From positions 8,304,001 to 8,368,000 of the forward strand of contig OX392527.1 of NCBI GenBank assembly GCA_947623455.1: DNA of 64,000 nucleotides, read 5' to 3'. Below the pieces are notes generated by a model. That model was given only the letters and a program-made list of their open reading frames with translations. It was not told where the DNA came from and did no database searches. This DNA is from Mimachlamys varia (taxonomy: Eukaryota > Mollusca > Bivalvia > Pectinida > Pectinidae). Both the position numbers and the translations under genes were made by a program. Positions 11,908 to 24,310 of the stretch are shown one piece after another (position 1 is the first letter of the stretch; each line of letters begins with the position of its first letter).

Positions 11908-12160
11908 TTGATGCATACAATAGCTGGAAACTTATTTCTAAAATCAGGAACACAATAGCTGGAAACTTGCTAATTGAAATGACGCATACAATAGCTGAAC
12001 ACTTTTATTTCCGAAATATTGCAAACACTAGCTGGCAACCTTAAACTGAAATCAGGAACACAATAGCTGGCAACTTGCTTATTGAAATGACGCATACAAT
12101 AGCTTGATTTTTTTATTTCTGAAATATTGCAAACAAACGCTAGCTGACAACTTGTGAACC
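11908..12160. repeat. Decayed right flank of the 36-bp array
   Basis: About seven degenerate units built on ACAATAGCTGGAAACTTGC and ATTGAAATGACGCAT, keeping the 36-bp spacing and aligning with the core unit. They contain stops that close every frame. Confidence 0.8.
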
Positions 12161-12236
12161 AATGCATTTCATTGTAACTTGTTACGGATCCACTGAGGTA
12201 GTTATTCCTTATACAACGCTTATGAGCTTATGATTA

Positions 12237-12346
12237 GGGGATAGTACGTTGTTTTGAGTATCTATACTGGCGATTAGAACATGAAATTTGGTTTGAACTC
12301 GAGACCGATAGGCCAGTATAGACACGAAAAATAACGTACTATCCCC
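12237..12346. mobile_element. Foldback (MITE-like) palindrome
   Basis: A 35-nt left arm (12237-12271, starting GGGGATAGTACGTT) and a 35-nt right arm (12312-12346, ending AACGTACTATCCCC) are inverted repeats with 31 of 35 positions matching, around a 40-nt spacer. Weaker symmetry extends a further 10-15 bp on each side. The size and shape fit a small non-autonomous DNA element; no clear target-site duplication was identified. Confidence 0.55.
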
Positions 12347-12689
12347 ATTCTAACACTCATTCACAATTTTACTAACATGTTTAGATACATTGTATTTCCT
12401 TGCTACAAGTACGTTGTAAAGTACTATGTGACCTGGCGGGTGACACGTCTTTCTATAGCCAACTGACCAATCAGAAGGAAGCTTTCAAATGTCGGTCATT
12501 TAGCCACGCCCATACATGTACTGGCAAGCGTTTGGTCTGGATGTTGACGAGGCGGAATATTTGGATTTAGATTCTTCGTGAACGTATGTTAGGCCTACGA
12601 CATACTTGGATTAACATTGACAAAATGTCTACAATTCCATGTCAGTATGCATGCCAATATATTCGTATCGACAAAATCGTGTGTTATGA

Positions 12690-13178
12690 AAAAAGACACT
12701 GACAAGATAGAGATGGTTCAGCGCAGGGCTGCCCGTTATGTTACCAATCGTCATCGTAACACCTCAAGTGTTGGTAACATGTTAGACCATCTTAAATGGC
12801 GCAGCCTTGCTGATCGTAAAAAAGATGCGAGGCTGACCATGTTTTTTAAAATATGCCATAGCAAAGTTGCCATCAATCCTAAACATCTAATTCCCACATC
12901 AAGACGATCAAGGCACTGTCACCACAATACTTTCCAAACTATTCTTTGCAGAACGTCCGTGAGGAAAGAATCCTTCTTTCCCCGGACTATCAACGACTGG
13001 AACACAATACCGCCTGAAATTTCATCAGCAGACTCTCTTTCTTCTTTCAAATCAGCCATCTCCTCTCACATAAATTAATTCTGTTCTCCCCCTTTCTTGC
13101 CATAACCAACCAAACATGACAGGATCTTCAATCAGTTGAAGTTGGTCATTATCTGGTAGAAGTAGAAGTAGAAGTAAG
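12690..13178 (+). mobile_element. 5'-truncated non-LTR retrotransposon (LINE), RT ORF C-terminus
   Basis: The plus-strand frame from about 12700 to the stop at 13076-13078 reads DKIEMVQRRAARYVTNRHR, then LKWRSLADRKKDARLTMFFK, and FFPRTINDWNTIPPEI near the end. This is the well-known C-terminal tail of LINE reverse-transcriptase polyproteins (Jockey/CR1/RTE-like group), after the polymerase domain. The ATG-started frame from 12617 includes unrelated upstream sequence. About 75 bp of 3' UTR follow the stop, ending in a GTAGAA microsatellite tail at 13156-13176, typical of CR1/L2-like 3' ends. The endonuclease and polymerase domains are missing, so it is a dead 5'-truncated insertion. It lies in intron 1 antisense to the host gene. 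Confidence 0.85.
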
Positions 13179-14250
13179 ATCTATCAAAATTTGTGCAAAT
13201 GCACACGACAGTCACAGTGAAATGTTTGTTTTGATTCCTGATAGAGATGCCTACACATGGATGGAATTAACGTAACGTTTCATGAATAAATGGAGGTAAG
13301 AATATAAAATGATTACTTTTATTCTTAATTTATTCAGCTAATACATTCAATCAGTCCTCTCTGCTCTGATGCTTACTTGACGTACGCCTATCATGCAGTG
13401 GAATGTTCATCGATAGACGATCGCCATCACAACGCCATTTTGTTTTGGGTAGAAACGGGGCGTGGCTTAAGCTCGATGGGTGGAGCTTGATACGATTGAT
13501 CATGGTTCTATCGCACATTAGAACATGGTCCATATCCAATAAAAACGCGTATTACAAACGTATCGTGTTAGAATGATCTTTAGTAAACGGTTATTTTCAG
13601 ATCAACACGCTAATTCATGCTTTCCCTCCCCTGTTTACTAGCATCTTCATTTTAGCTGAGGTCTTTCTAAACCATGATAGTATGTGTAGCTGACGAATCT
13701 AAGTCATCTACCTAAACCATGAGAACATGTGTAACTGACGAATCTTACTCGTCTACCTTAACCATGATAGCATTTGTAGCTGACGAATCTAAGCCAGAGC
13801 TTAATTCACTCCACTTTCTCATTCAAAGACAGCCTAAATGGTTTCGAGAAAATTATTCTATAACCCAGAAAATTTGGAAATGATGAATGTAATTATACGA
13901 AATATAACAGTCTGTCTTGATTATATACAGAGCTAAGTGTTAATGAACATGAGGTCTTTAGTTAAAACTGAAACAGATTTCCAGGGCGGTTAACAGTAAT
14001 TATGATTAAATATGACATATCATTACTTCATATTTGTTTGTGCATGAATGAATCTTAATTCTAAACTGATATTAATATCAATGAGCAATGCAGAGTAGGG
14101 AAAACAATGTTATAGAACACATATTAATCAATGAAAACCATATGGACACAATCTTTTAATTACACAACAGTGAGATAACCCCATCTGATAAAATAATGTG
14201 TGATCGTCTGGACCACTCTTGATGATGAATAATAATGTTGTTGTTAAATG
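13179..14250. other. Intron 1, mostly unique
   Basis: It contains a three-copy 45-bp repeat (listed separately). No coding sequence was recognised; the minus frame at 13351-13539 has no motif. Confidence 0.5.
13668..13800. repeat. 45-bp direct repeat, three copies
   Basis: Three units share AACCATGATAG and TAGCTGACGAATCTAAG, with scattered substitutions. Confidence 0.85.
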
Positions 14251-16629
14251 TATGTGTTACACTCTAATTAATGGATTTTATTATAGTGTGTGGTACACTC
14301 TAATTAATGGATTTTATTGTAGTGTGTGGTACACTCTAGTTAATGAATTTTATTGTAGTGTGTGGTACACTCAAACTAATGGATAATGTTGTAGTGTGTG
14401 GTACACTCTAGTTAATGCATTTTATTGTAGTGTGTGGTACACTCGAACAAATGGATTTTGTTGTAGTGTGTGGTACACTCTAATTAATGGATTTTATTGT
14501 ATTGTGTGGTACACTCCAATTAATGGATTTTATTGTAGTGTGTGGTACACTCTAATTAATGGATTTTATTGTAGTGTGTGGTACACTCGAATTAATGGAG
14601 TATATTGTAGTGTGTGGTACACTCTAATTGATGGATTTTATTGTAGTGTGTGGTACACTCTAGTTAATGAATTTTATTGTAGTGTGTGGTACACTCGAAC
14701 TAATGGATTATGTTGTAGTGTGTGGTACACTCTAGTTAATGAATTTTATTGTAGTGTGTGGTACACTCTAGTTAATGAATTTTATTGTAGTGTGTGGTAC
14801 ACTCTAACTAATGGATTATGTTGTAGTGTGTGGTACACTCTAACTAATGGATTATGTTGTAGTGTGTGGTACACTCTAACTAATGGATTTTATTGTAGTG
14901 TGTGGTACACTCTAACTAATGGATTATGTTGTAGTGTGTGGTACACTCGAATTAATGGATTTTATTGTAGTGTGTGGTACACTCTAACTAATGGAGTATA
15001 TTGTAGTGTGTGGTACACTCTAACTAATGGATTTTATTGTAGTGTGTGGTACACTCTAACTAATGGATTATGTTGTAGTGTGTGGTACACTCTAACTAAT
15101 GGATTATATTGTAGTGTGAGGTACACTCTAATTAATGGAGTATAGTGTAGTGTGTGGTACACTCTAACTAATGGATTATGTTGTAGTGTGAGGTACACTC
15201 TAACTAATGGATTTTATTGCAGTGTGGTACACTCTAACTAATGGATTTTATTGTAGTGAGGTACACTCTAACTAATGGATTTTATTGTAGTGTGTGGTAC
15301 ACTCTAACTAATGGAGTATATTGTAGTGTGTGGTACACTCTAATTAATGGATTTTAGTGTAGTGTGTGGTACACTCTAATTAATGGATTTTATTGTAGTG
15401 TGTGGTACACTCTAACTAATGGAGTATGTTGTAGTGTGTGGTACACTCTAATTAATGGATTTTAGTGTAGTGTGTGGTACACTCTAATTAATGGATTTTA
15501 TTGTAGTGTGTGGTACACTCTAACTAATGGATTATGTTGTAGTGTGTGATACACTCTAATTAATGGATTTTATTGTAGTGTGGTACACTCTAGTTAATGA
15601 ATGTTATTGTAGTGTGGTACACTCTAACTAATGGATTATGTTGTAGTGTGTGGTACACTCTAACTAATGGAGTATGTTGTAGTGTGTGGTACACTCTAAC
15701 TAATGGAGTATGTTGTAGTGTGTGGTACACTCTAACTAATGGAGTATGTTGTAGTGTGTGGTACACTCTAACTAATGGAGTATGTTGTAGTGTGTGGTAC
15801 ACTCTAACTAATGGAGTATGTTGTAGTGTGTGGTACACTCTAACTAATGGAGTATATTGTAGTGTGTGGTACACTCTAACTAATGGAGTATGTTGTAGTG
15901 TGTGGTACACTCTAACTAATGGATTATATTGTAATGTGTGGTACACTCTAACTAATGGATTATGTTGTAGTGTGTGATACACTCTAATTAATGGATTTTA
16001 TTGTAGTGTGGTACACTCTAGTTAATGAATGTTATTGTAGTGTGGTACACTCTAACTAATGGAGTATATTGTAGTGTGTGGTACACTCTAATTGATGGAT
16101 TTTATTGTAGTGTGTGGTACACTCTAACTAATGGATTTTATTGTAGTGTGTGGTACACTCTAACTAATGGATTTTATTGCAGTGTGGTACACTCTAACTA
16201 ATGGATTTTATTGTAGTGTGTGGTACACTCGAATTAATGGATTATGTTGTAGTGTGTGGTACACTCTAACTAATGGATTTTATTGTAGTGTGTGGTACAC
16301 TCTAACTAATGGATTATGTTGTAGTGTGAGGTACACTCTAATTAATGCAATTTATTGCAGTGTGGTACACTCTAACTAATGGATTTTATTGTAGTGTGTG
16401 GTACACTCTAATTAACGGATTTTATTGTAGTGTGTGGTACACTCTAGTTAATGAATTTTATTGTAGTGTGTGGTACACTCTATTTAATGGATTTTATTGT
16501 AGTGTGTGGTACACTCGAATTAATGGATTTTATTGTAGTGTGGTACACTCTAACTAATGGATTATATTGTAGTGTGGTACACTCTAACTAATGGATTATG
16601 TTGTAGTGTGGTACACTCTAACTAATGGA
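14251..16629. repeat. 36-bp minisatellite, about 66 copies
   Basis: The unit contains TGTAGTGTGTGGTACACTCT and AACTAATGGATTTTAT. Sub-variants include ATTAATGG, GAGTATGTTG and shorter units lacking a TG. Open frames (12-mer WYTLTNGFYCSV on plus, VYHTLQHTPLVR on minus) come from the 36-bp length and break wherever a short unit shifts the frame, so they are not genes. Each unit carries the near-palindrome GTGTGGTACAC. Confidence 0.95.
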
Positions 16630-17139
16630 TGATTGTGTAAGATTAACTCTATATAGCAGGTTGTATTGAAGATGATTAACGGTCTATTACGTTGTAGGTG
16701 TGAATTAATGAGTTATAAATATCAGACTGTCCGGCTTGTTCTCGTTTTAACTGACCTCTGCCTATTTCTATCCTCAAATGGCTCTGTTACAGAAAGGTAG
16801 TGATACCGACGAGCTGATCATGCCGTGCGTTCTATGATACCAGCTTAAGGAACTGCGTTATTGCTGACTTTCCACACGAGTAGCATCTGAAAATCGTTTT
16901 ATTAAACGTGCATATTAAGACGAATGCGGACGGATGGAGGTGCTGGCGGGGTGTAGTTGCGTGGGAGTGGTCCCAGGCAGACATGTAATGGGTTTTGTGT
17001 TTACTTTAATTGCCTCACAAACCGTCGATAACCAACATCAAATGTCGGCAATTCAATCAGGTTTTGGTTGCGACTGGAGAAGCTGGAGAAGGTAAAACTC
17101 ATCAAATTATTTACCTGATAATTGCGTCATAAAAGTGTA
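16630..17139. other. Intron 1, unique stretch
   Basis: No coding or RNA feature was recognised. Confidence 0.5.
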
Positions 17140-17507
17140 TTACTGTAACGAAGTCCACTATCTTACTGTAACGAAGTCCACTATCTTACTGTAACGAAGT
17201 CCACTATCTTACTGTAACGAAGTCCACTATCTTACTGTAACGAAGTCCACTATCTTACTGTAACGAAGTCCACTATCTTACTGTAACGAAGTCCACTATC
17301 TTACTGTAACGAAGTCCACTATCTTACTGTAACGAAGTCCACTATCTTACTGTAACGAAGTCCACTATCTTACTGTAACGAAGTCCACTATCTTACTGTA
17401 ACGAAGTCCACTATCTTACTGTAACGAAGTCCACTATCTTACTGTAACGAAGTCCACTATCTTACTGTAACGAAGTCCACTATCTTACTGTAACGAAGTC
17501 CACTATC
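17140..17507. repeat. 23-bp minisatellite core, 16 identical copies
   Basis: Sixteen consecutive copies of a 23-bp unit (TTACTGTAACGAAGTCCACT plus three bases) with no visible difference. This suggests a very recent expansion or an assembly product. Confidence 0.95.
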
Positions 17508-18175
17508 TTACTGTAACGAAAACCCTATTTTACTGCAATGGAAACTCCTATCTTAATCTAACGTAAACCCCTATCTTACTGTGACGTAAACCCCTAATTT
17601 CCTGTAAGGGAAGCCCCTATCTTAACGTAAGGAAAACTTCTATCTTACCGTAAGGGAAACTCTTCTCTTACTGTAACGGAAACCATTATCTTCCTGTAAG
17701 GGAAACACCTATCTTACCGTAAGGAAAACCCCTATCTTACAGTAACGGAAACCCCTATCTTAATCTAACGAAAACCCTTATCTTACTGTAACGGAAACGT
17801 TATCTTACTGTAACAGAAATCACAATTTTACTCAACGGAAACCCCTATCTTACTGTAACGGAAACCCTATCTTACTGTAATGGAAATCCATCTTACTGTA
17901 ACAGAACATAATATCGTACCTCTTGCTGTAAAAGCTACTTTCTTTCTGTAACAGAAAATTTGAATAGGAAGCCCTAACTTACTGTAACGGAAAATGCTAT
18001 CTTAATGTAACGAATGCTATCTTAATGTAACGGAACATACTATCTGACTGTAACGGAAAATGCTATCTTAATGTAACGGAACATACTATCTGACTGTAAT
18101 GGAAAATGCTAACTTAATGTGACGGAACATACTATCTGACTGTAATGGAAAATGCTAACTTAATGTGACGGAAAA
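17508..18175. repeat. Decayed flank of the 23-bp array
   Basis: About 28 diverged 22-23-bp units built on TTACTGTAACGGAAACCCCT. Towards 18000-18175 they turn into a dimer pattern of about 45 bp (AACATACTATCTGACTGTAA). Confidence 0.85.
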
Positions 18176-18265
18176 ACATTATCCAAGGACAAGACAAACA
18201 AAAAATGAATTTATTGGGGTTATTGGGTGTTTCCACTGTAGTATAACATACACATCAAGTTCAAG

Positions 18266-21200
18266 TAAGATATACACATGGGTAACAGAGATGTTGTTCG
18301 GTACACACACATGGGTGACAGAAATGTTGTACGTACCAACCCATGGGTGACATATGTTGTACGATACACAAACATGGGTGACAGATGTTGTACGGTACAC
18401 ACACATGGGTGACAGATGTTGTACGATACACACACATGGATGACAGATGTTGTACGGTACACACACATGGGTAACAGAGATGTTGTTCGGTTCACACACA
18501 TGGGTGACAGAAATGTTGTACGTACCAACCCATGGGTGACATATGTTGTACGATACACAAACATGGGTGACAGATGTTGTACGGTACACACACATGGGTG
18601 ACAGATGTTGTACGGTACACACACATGGGTGACAGATGTTGTACGGTACACACACATGGGTGACAGATGTTGTACGGTATACACACATGGGTGACAGAAA
18701 TGTTGTACGGTACACACACGTGGGTGACAGATGTTGTACGGTACACATGGGTGACATATGTTGTACGATACACACACATGGGTGACAGATGTTGTACGGT
18801 ACACACACATGGGTAACAGATGTTGTACGGTACACACACATGGGTGACAGATGTTGTACGGTACACATACACGGGTGACAGATGTTGTACGGTACACACA
18901 CATGGGTGACAGATGTTGTACGATACACACACATTAGTAACAGATGTTGTACGGTACACACACATTGGTAACAGATGTTGTACGGTACACACACATGGGT
19001 GACAGATGCTGTACGGTACACACACATGGGTGACAGAGATGTTGTACGGTACACACACATGGGTGACAGATGTTGTACGGTACACACACGTGGGTGACAG
19101 ATGTTGTACGGTACACATGGGTGACATATGTTGTACGATACACACACATGGGTGACAGATGTTGTAGGTACACACACATGGGTGACAGATGTTGTACGGT
19201 ACACATACATGGGTGACAGATGTTGTACGGTACACACACATGGGTGACAGATGTTGTACGATACACACACATTAGTAACAGATGTTGTACGGTACACACA
19301 CATTGGTAACAGATGTTGTACGGTATACACACATATTGGTAACAGATGTTGTACGGTACACACACGTGGGTGACAGATGTTGTACGGTACACATGGGTGA
19401 CATATGTTGTACGATACACACACATGGGTGACAGATGTTGTACGGTACACACACATGGGTAAAAGATGTTGTACGGTACACACACATGGGTAACAGATGT
19501 TGTACGGTACACACACATGGGTGACAGATGTTGTACGGTACACATACACGGGTGACAGATGTTGTACGGTACACACACATGGGTGACAGATGTTGTACGA
19601 TACACACACATTAGTAACAGATGTTGTACGGTACACACACATTGGTAACAGATGTTGTACGGTACACACACATGGGGGACAGAAATGTTGTACGGTACAC
19701 ACACATGGGTGACAGAGATATTGTACGGTACACACACATGGGTGACAGATGTTGTACGGTATACACACATGGGTGACATATGTTGTACGGTACACACACA
19801 TGGGTGACATATGTTGTACGGTACACACACATGGGTGACATATGTTGTACGGTACACACACATGGGTGACAGATGTTGTACGGTATACACACATGGGTGA
19901 CATAGATGTTGTACGGTACACATGGGTGACAGATGTTGTACGGTACACACACATGGGTGACAGAGATGTTGTACGGTACACATGGGTGACAGATGTTGTA
20001 CGGTACACACACATGGGTGACAGATGTTGTACGGTACACACACATGGGTGACAGATGTTGTACGGTACACACACATTAGTAACAGATGTTGTACGGTACA
20101 CACACATTGGTAACAGATGTTGTACGGTACACACACATGGGTGACAGATGTTGTACGGTACACATACATGGGTGACAGATGTTGTACGGTACACACACAT
20201 GGGTGACAGATGTTGTACGATACACACACATGGGTAACAGATGTTGTAGGTACACACACATGGGTGACAGATGTTGTACGGTACACATACATGGGTGACA
20301 GATGTTGTACGGTACACACACATGGGTGACAGATGTTGTACGATACACACACATTAGTAACAGATGTTGTACGGTACACACACATTGGTAACAGATGTTG
20401 TACGGTACACACACATGGGTAACATATGTTGTACGGTACACACATATGGGTGACAGATGTTGTACGGTACACACACATGGATTACAGATGTTGTACGGTA
20501 CACACACATGGGTTACATATGTTGTACGGTACACACACATGGGTGACAGATGTTGTACGGTACACACACATGGGTGATATAGATGTTGTACGGTACACAT
20601 GGGTGACAGATGTTGTGCGGTACACACACATGGGTGACAGATGTTGTACGGTACACACACATGGCTTACATATGTTGTATGGTACACACACATGGGTAAC
20701 AGATGTTGTACGGTACACACACATGGGTGACAGATGTTGTACGGTACACACACATGGGTTACATATGTTGTACGGTACCCACACATGGGTAACAGATGCT
20801 GTACGGTACACACACATGGGTGACAGAGATGTTGTACGGTACACATACATGGGTAACAGATGTTGTACGGTACACACACATGGGTAACAGATGCTGTACG
20901 GTACACACACATGGGTGACATATGTTGTACGGTACACACACATGGGTGACAGAGATGTTGTACGGTACACACACATGGGTGACAGATGTTGTACGGTACA
21001 CACACATGGGTGGCAGATGTTGTATGGTACACACACATGGGTGACATAGATGTTGTACGGTACACATGGGTGACAGATGTTGTACGGTACACACACATGG
21101 GTGACAGATGTTGTACGGTACACACACATGGGTGACATAGATGTTGTACGGTGCACACACATGGGTGACAGATGTTGTACGGTACACACACATGGATGAC

Positions 21201-21346
21201 AGATGTTTTACGGTACACACACATCGGTTACATATGTTGTACGGTACACACACATAGGTAACAGATGTTGTACGGTACACACACATGGGTGACAGATGTT
21301 GTACGGTGCACACACATTAGAATCATGTTGTACGGTATACACACAT
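18266..21346. repeat. 31-bp minisatellite, about 100 copies with length variants
   Basis: The unit is built on GTGACAGATGTTGTACGGTA and CACACACATGG. There are 31-bp units, 33-bp units with an extra GA or TA (ACAGAGATG), and 23-bp units missing part of the CA run (GTACACATGGG). Each unit has the palindrome TGTACGGTACA. Since 31 is not divisible by three, open frames cycle through all three phases and give spurious predictions of up to 723 codons on the minus strand. Confidence 0.95.
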
Positions 21347-22318
21347 GATCGTTACAATGAGTATGGATGCGGATATATTATCTTGTAGGCGGTGACTACA
21401 GGTGTACCTCATTAACTAGTGAATTATGTTCTTCAGTGATTGAATTATATTTGCCGATGTTAATGAAGCTTCGAGTCAATATCTTTCAGTTTGCTGTGCA
21501 AGTAAAGCCGAGGACCGCATGTAGCGATAGGTATAGATAAAAAACGAGGGGGCGTGTCAGCGAGGACAATGCTGTCACGCCCCCTCAGATAGAAGTGATT
21601 GGATGATAACACCAGTATAATTGAATACGTAGCCGCGCCATTCTAGTCAGGTTGAAAGCAAAAAGAATAGTTTATTCTTAAAATTAATATATCCAGTGAC
21701 CCAGGCTCGGAATGTGATACCTCTGAAAGATCTTGCTTACGGGGCAGATGTGGTTAAAACCAGGTAAAGGTCAACAAGGTCAAAACTCACCTCCCAAACT
21801 GTTTGCGTTATGTCATCTATTTATTATCATTCGTTTGAATCTTTCACCATTGAACCGCTATAGTTTGTCAAAGCCTGTCTGAAGTAGTCTCACTATCAAA
21901 CGTTACTGTCCAACTTTAATATGTCAAGACCATGATAGCGGTTTTAAGTTTGTGAAGAGGGGGGACGTTTTCCTCGAGTGGTTTATATAATAATTAATTT
22001 ACCTGCGGATATGTTTATCTCAACACTTAATCTATAAACTCGTTTCCTTTGCGAGAAACACGTGTATGATACTAGAATCATTTTAATAAGACGGCATAAG
22101 AAGTGGTATCTGGAGTTAATCAACGAGTAAACGCAATACCGATCTGGTTAATATCACGGAGGAGCTGCCTACTACAATTCAACAAGACCGCGTTTGTTTA
22201 TCGTGATTAAGTTCCTGTAATTCCTCATTGATTAAGAAACATCTGATTGGAGTAGCCGATACAGCGAGAAGTGGTTGTGGCATTTCTCACTCTTTCCTAA
22301 CCGCACTATACCGTTATT
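21347..22318. other. Intron 1, unique stretch with one GC hairpin
   Basis: No coding feature. The hairpin at 21546-21586 is listed separately. Confidence 0.5.
21546..21586. repeat. Strong GC-rich stem-loop
   Basis: Left arm GAGGGGGCGTGTCAGC (21546-21561) and right arm GCTGTCACGCCCCCTC (21571-21586) pair at 15 of 16 positions around a 9-nt loop. It stands out in AT-rich surroundings. No RNA family is recognised; it may be a mobile-element end. Confidence 0.7.
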
Positions 22319-22422
22319 ACAGAGCTAACCTTGCATTCTCTTGTATGTACAACTGTATATTTAGCTACTTACAGAGCTAACCTTGCATTCTCTTGTATGT
22401 ACAACTGTATATTTAGCTGCTT
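22319..22422. repeat. 52-bp tandem duplication
   Basis: Two almost identical adjacent copies contain ACAGAGCTAACCTTGCATTC and CAACTGTATATTTAGCT. Confidence 0.9.
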
Positions 22423-22429
22423 AAATTCT

Positions 22430-22602
22430 CACTTTGAGGACGTGACATTTACTTGGATGTGACCTAGATTTAAGTTGCGGTTGCGTCGAAGAGTTCTTTT
22501 TAAGGATCTCTGTGGAAATATTTCCTTTGTTCATATTTTGTCCTTAGTTTCATCTATAGTTCGGATTATGGTTTTATTGACGCTTCCGTATTCCCTGATT
22601 TC
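22430..22602 (+). mobile_element. Inverted-terminal-repeat element copy 3, decayed right end
   Basis: It shares TTACTTGGATGTGACC, AAATATTTCCTTTGTTC and the terminal TCGGATTATGGTTTT...TGACGCTTC...ATTCCCTGATTTC with 25391-25714, at lower identity and with small deletions. Confidence 0.6.
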
Positions 22603-23512
22603 TTTATGTCTCCAATGCTCCCTGAATTTAGAAAATCTTTACTGTACGTACAGTTAGATTGATATGTCTCCAATTTGCCCAGACCATTGTCTGTGTTCCA
22701 TTCATGTTGTTTCACTTATCTATCACGAAAGTTTTGCGTTTCTCCTCCACATCATGGCATCTGTATCTTCATATCATATTCATGTTTTTTTTTTCATAAC
22801 ATCGAAATTGCTAGGAGTTGAAGAATTTGGTGAATATTAACATGAATTTATTAATAGCAATTAACAAACATGTTTAATTTAACACTGATCGTAGCTCAGT
22901 TAGTGATACTGTTTCAGTAACTGTTTGTATTACTCCCATACAAGGCGACGTTTGCGGGTAAACGACTGTCTGAGTCGTGCCCAGTCGAGGTGGGCTACGA
23001 CAGCTCGATTGAGAGTAATGTTGTTGGTGTCTAGTACAGACATATCATTAAAGCCTACAGGAACCTCCAATTAATGTCGGCGATTCTACAAGTCAGCGCC
23101 TGCCTGTCGACAGCACTGCTAGTCCACGGGGCACTGAGGTACCGCTCTCTAAGGCTAGTCTCAGTGCTACACATCCATTTCTGTCCTCGGAGGTGGGTCT
23201 ACCCTGTACAAGCAATACGGCACCACACCAAGCAAACCTAGTCGTTATCTTGTCCTCATCATGGTCCTTGCATCATTCAATTTGAACATTCGAATATTCG
23301 TCTTTACATCCTAAGCTGAGGGTAAAATTCTATTCAGTTCACCCCTTGTTCCAACCTACGTTTAAAGGAATGCTGTTCCTGTTGAATTGTAAGCTTGACT
23401 TTAAAGAGTCAATGTAAGCTGTCTTCAACTTTTCAATGGTTTTATATTAGTGTGTTGTCCAGCTTAAATAATGCTGAATAAATTAAAGGTAGAAACAAAG
23501 GATATGTTACAG
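22603..23512. other. Intron 1, unique stretch
   Basis: A short A-box-like string (GTAGCTCAGTTAG at about 22891) is present without a matching B box. No gene was recognised. Confidence 0.5.
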
Positions 23513-23786
23513 ACTATTTACAGATTCTTCTGTACAGCTATCCCGATATGAAGGTTTGTACCTGACAATGTAACACCAATGGTATCTAAACATTTTATAG
23601 CGAATAGCCATGTGTGAAACGAGGAGTTTGATACAAGACAATGTGCTTAGCCGTCTCTTGTAGATTTCGACACGGGATTCAGACTGAAAGAGTGAAATAG
23701 TTTCACGTCGTAAAAACACAGGAGCATTCAAACAAAAACATTGAGACCGCGCGACAAGCTTTACTACGACAAAATGAGATAAAACT
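23513..23786. repeat. Duplicated segment, copy A (about 270 bp)
   Basis: Nearly identical and in the same orientation as 25122-25394, sharing AGCTATCCCGATATGAAGG at the left and GACAAGCTTTACTACGAC at the right. No coding motif was seen. Confidence 0.9.
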
Positions 23787-23907
23787 GCCGGACATGTTTT
23801 TATAACTTCCCAAAGACAAGATGGCTACAGCCGATAACACAACTTAACAACATACTCATTTGGGGAACAACACAGATGAGGCAGATACACGCCATTGATA
23901 ATACATG

Positions 23908-24310
23908 TTCATTGAGACTGTTTAACTGGTAATAGCGAGTAAGGTTCAGGCAGACTGTTTAACTTTTTTTATCAATCAGCGAGGTTCATGGAGACGGTTT
24001 AACTTTTTATTAATCAGCGAGGTTCAAAGACTGTTTAACTTTTTATCAATCCGAAAGGTTCAGGCAGTCTGTTCAACTTTTTATAAATCAGTAAGGTTCA
24101 TAGAGACTGTTTAACTTGTTATAAATCAGCAAGGTTCATTGAGACTGTTTAACTTTTTATAAATCTGCAAGGTTCATAGAGACTGTTTAACTTTTTATAC
24201 ATCAGCGAGGTTCAAAGACTGTTTAACTTATTATCAATCAGAAAGGTTCATAGAGACTGTTCAACTTTTTATAAATCAGCGGGGTTCAGGGACTGTTTAA
24301 CTTTTTATAA
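23908..24310. repeat. 38-bp minisatellite, block 1
   Basis: Units are built on GACTGTTTAACTTTTTATAA and ATCAGCAAGGTTCAT. This is the same family as 24924-25121 and 25717-26698. Copies here are the most diverged and vary in length. Confidence 0.9.

Noticed and set aside
10352..11911. 519-codon frame of KMFTEIKQKIAD repeats as a coiled-coil or antimicrobial repeat protein
   Set aside because: It lies wholly inside a 36-bp array, overlaps a 544-codon antisense frame, substitutions often change residues, and the diverged flank is closed by stops.
17140..17507. Regular repeats as a CRISPR array
   Set aside because: Units are contiguous, with no unique spacers, and the surroundings are eukaryotic.
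18179..20350. 723-codon cysteine-rich minus-strand frame as a cysteine-rich secreted protein
   Set aside because: The cysteines come from the repeated ACA/GTGTGT segment of a 31-bp unit read in rotating phase. There is no conserved framework or start context.
22889..22965. tRNA-like sequence (GTAGCTCAGTTAG)
   Set aside because: An A-box-like string is present, but no B box or acceptor stem follows at the right distance.
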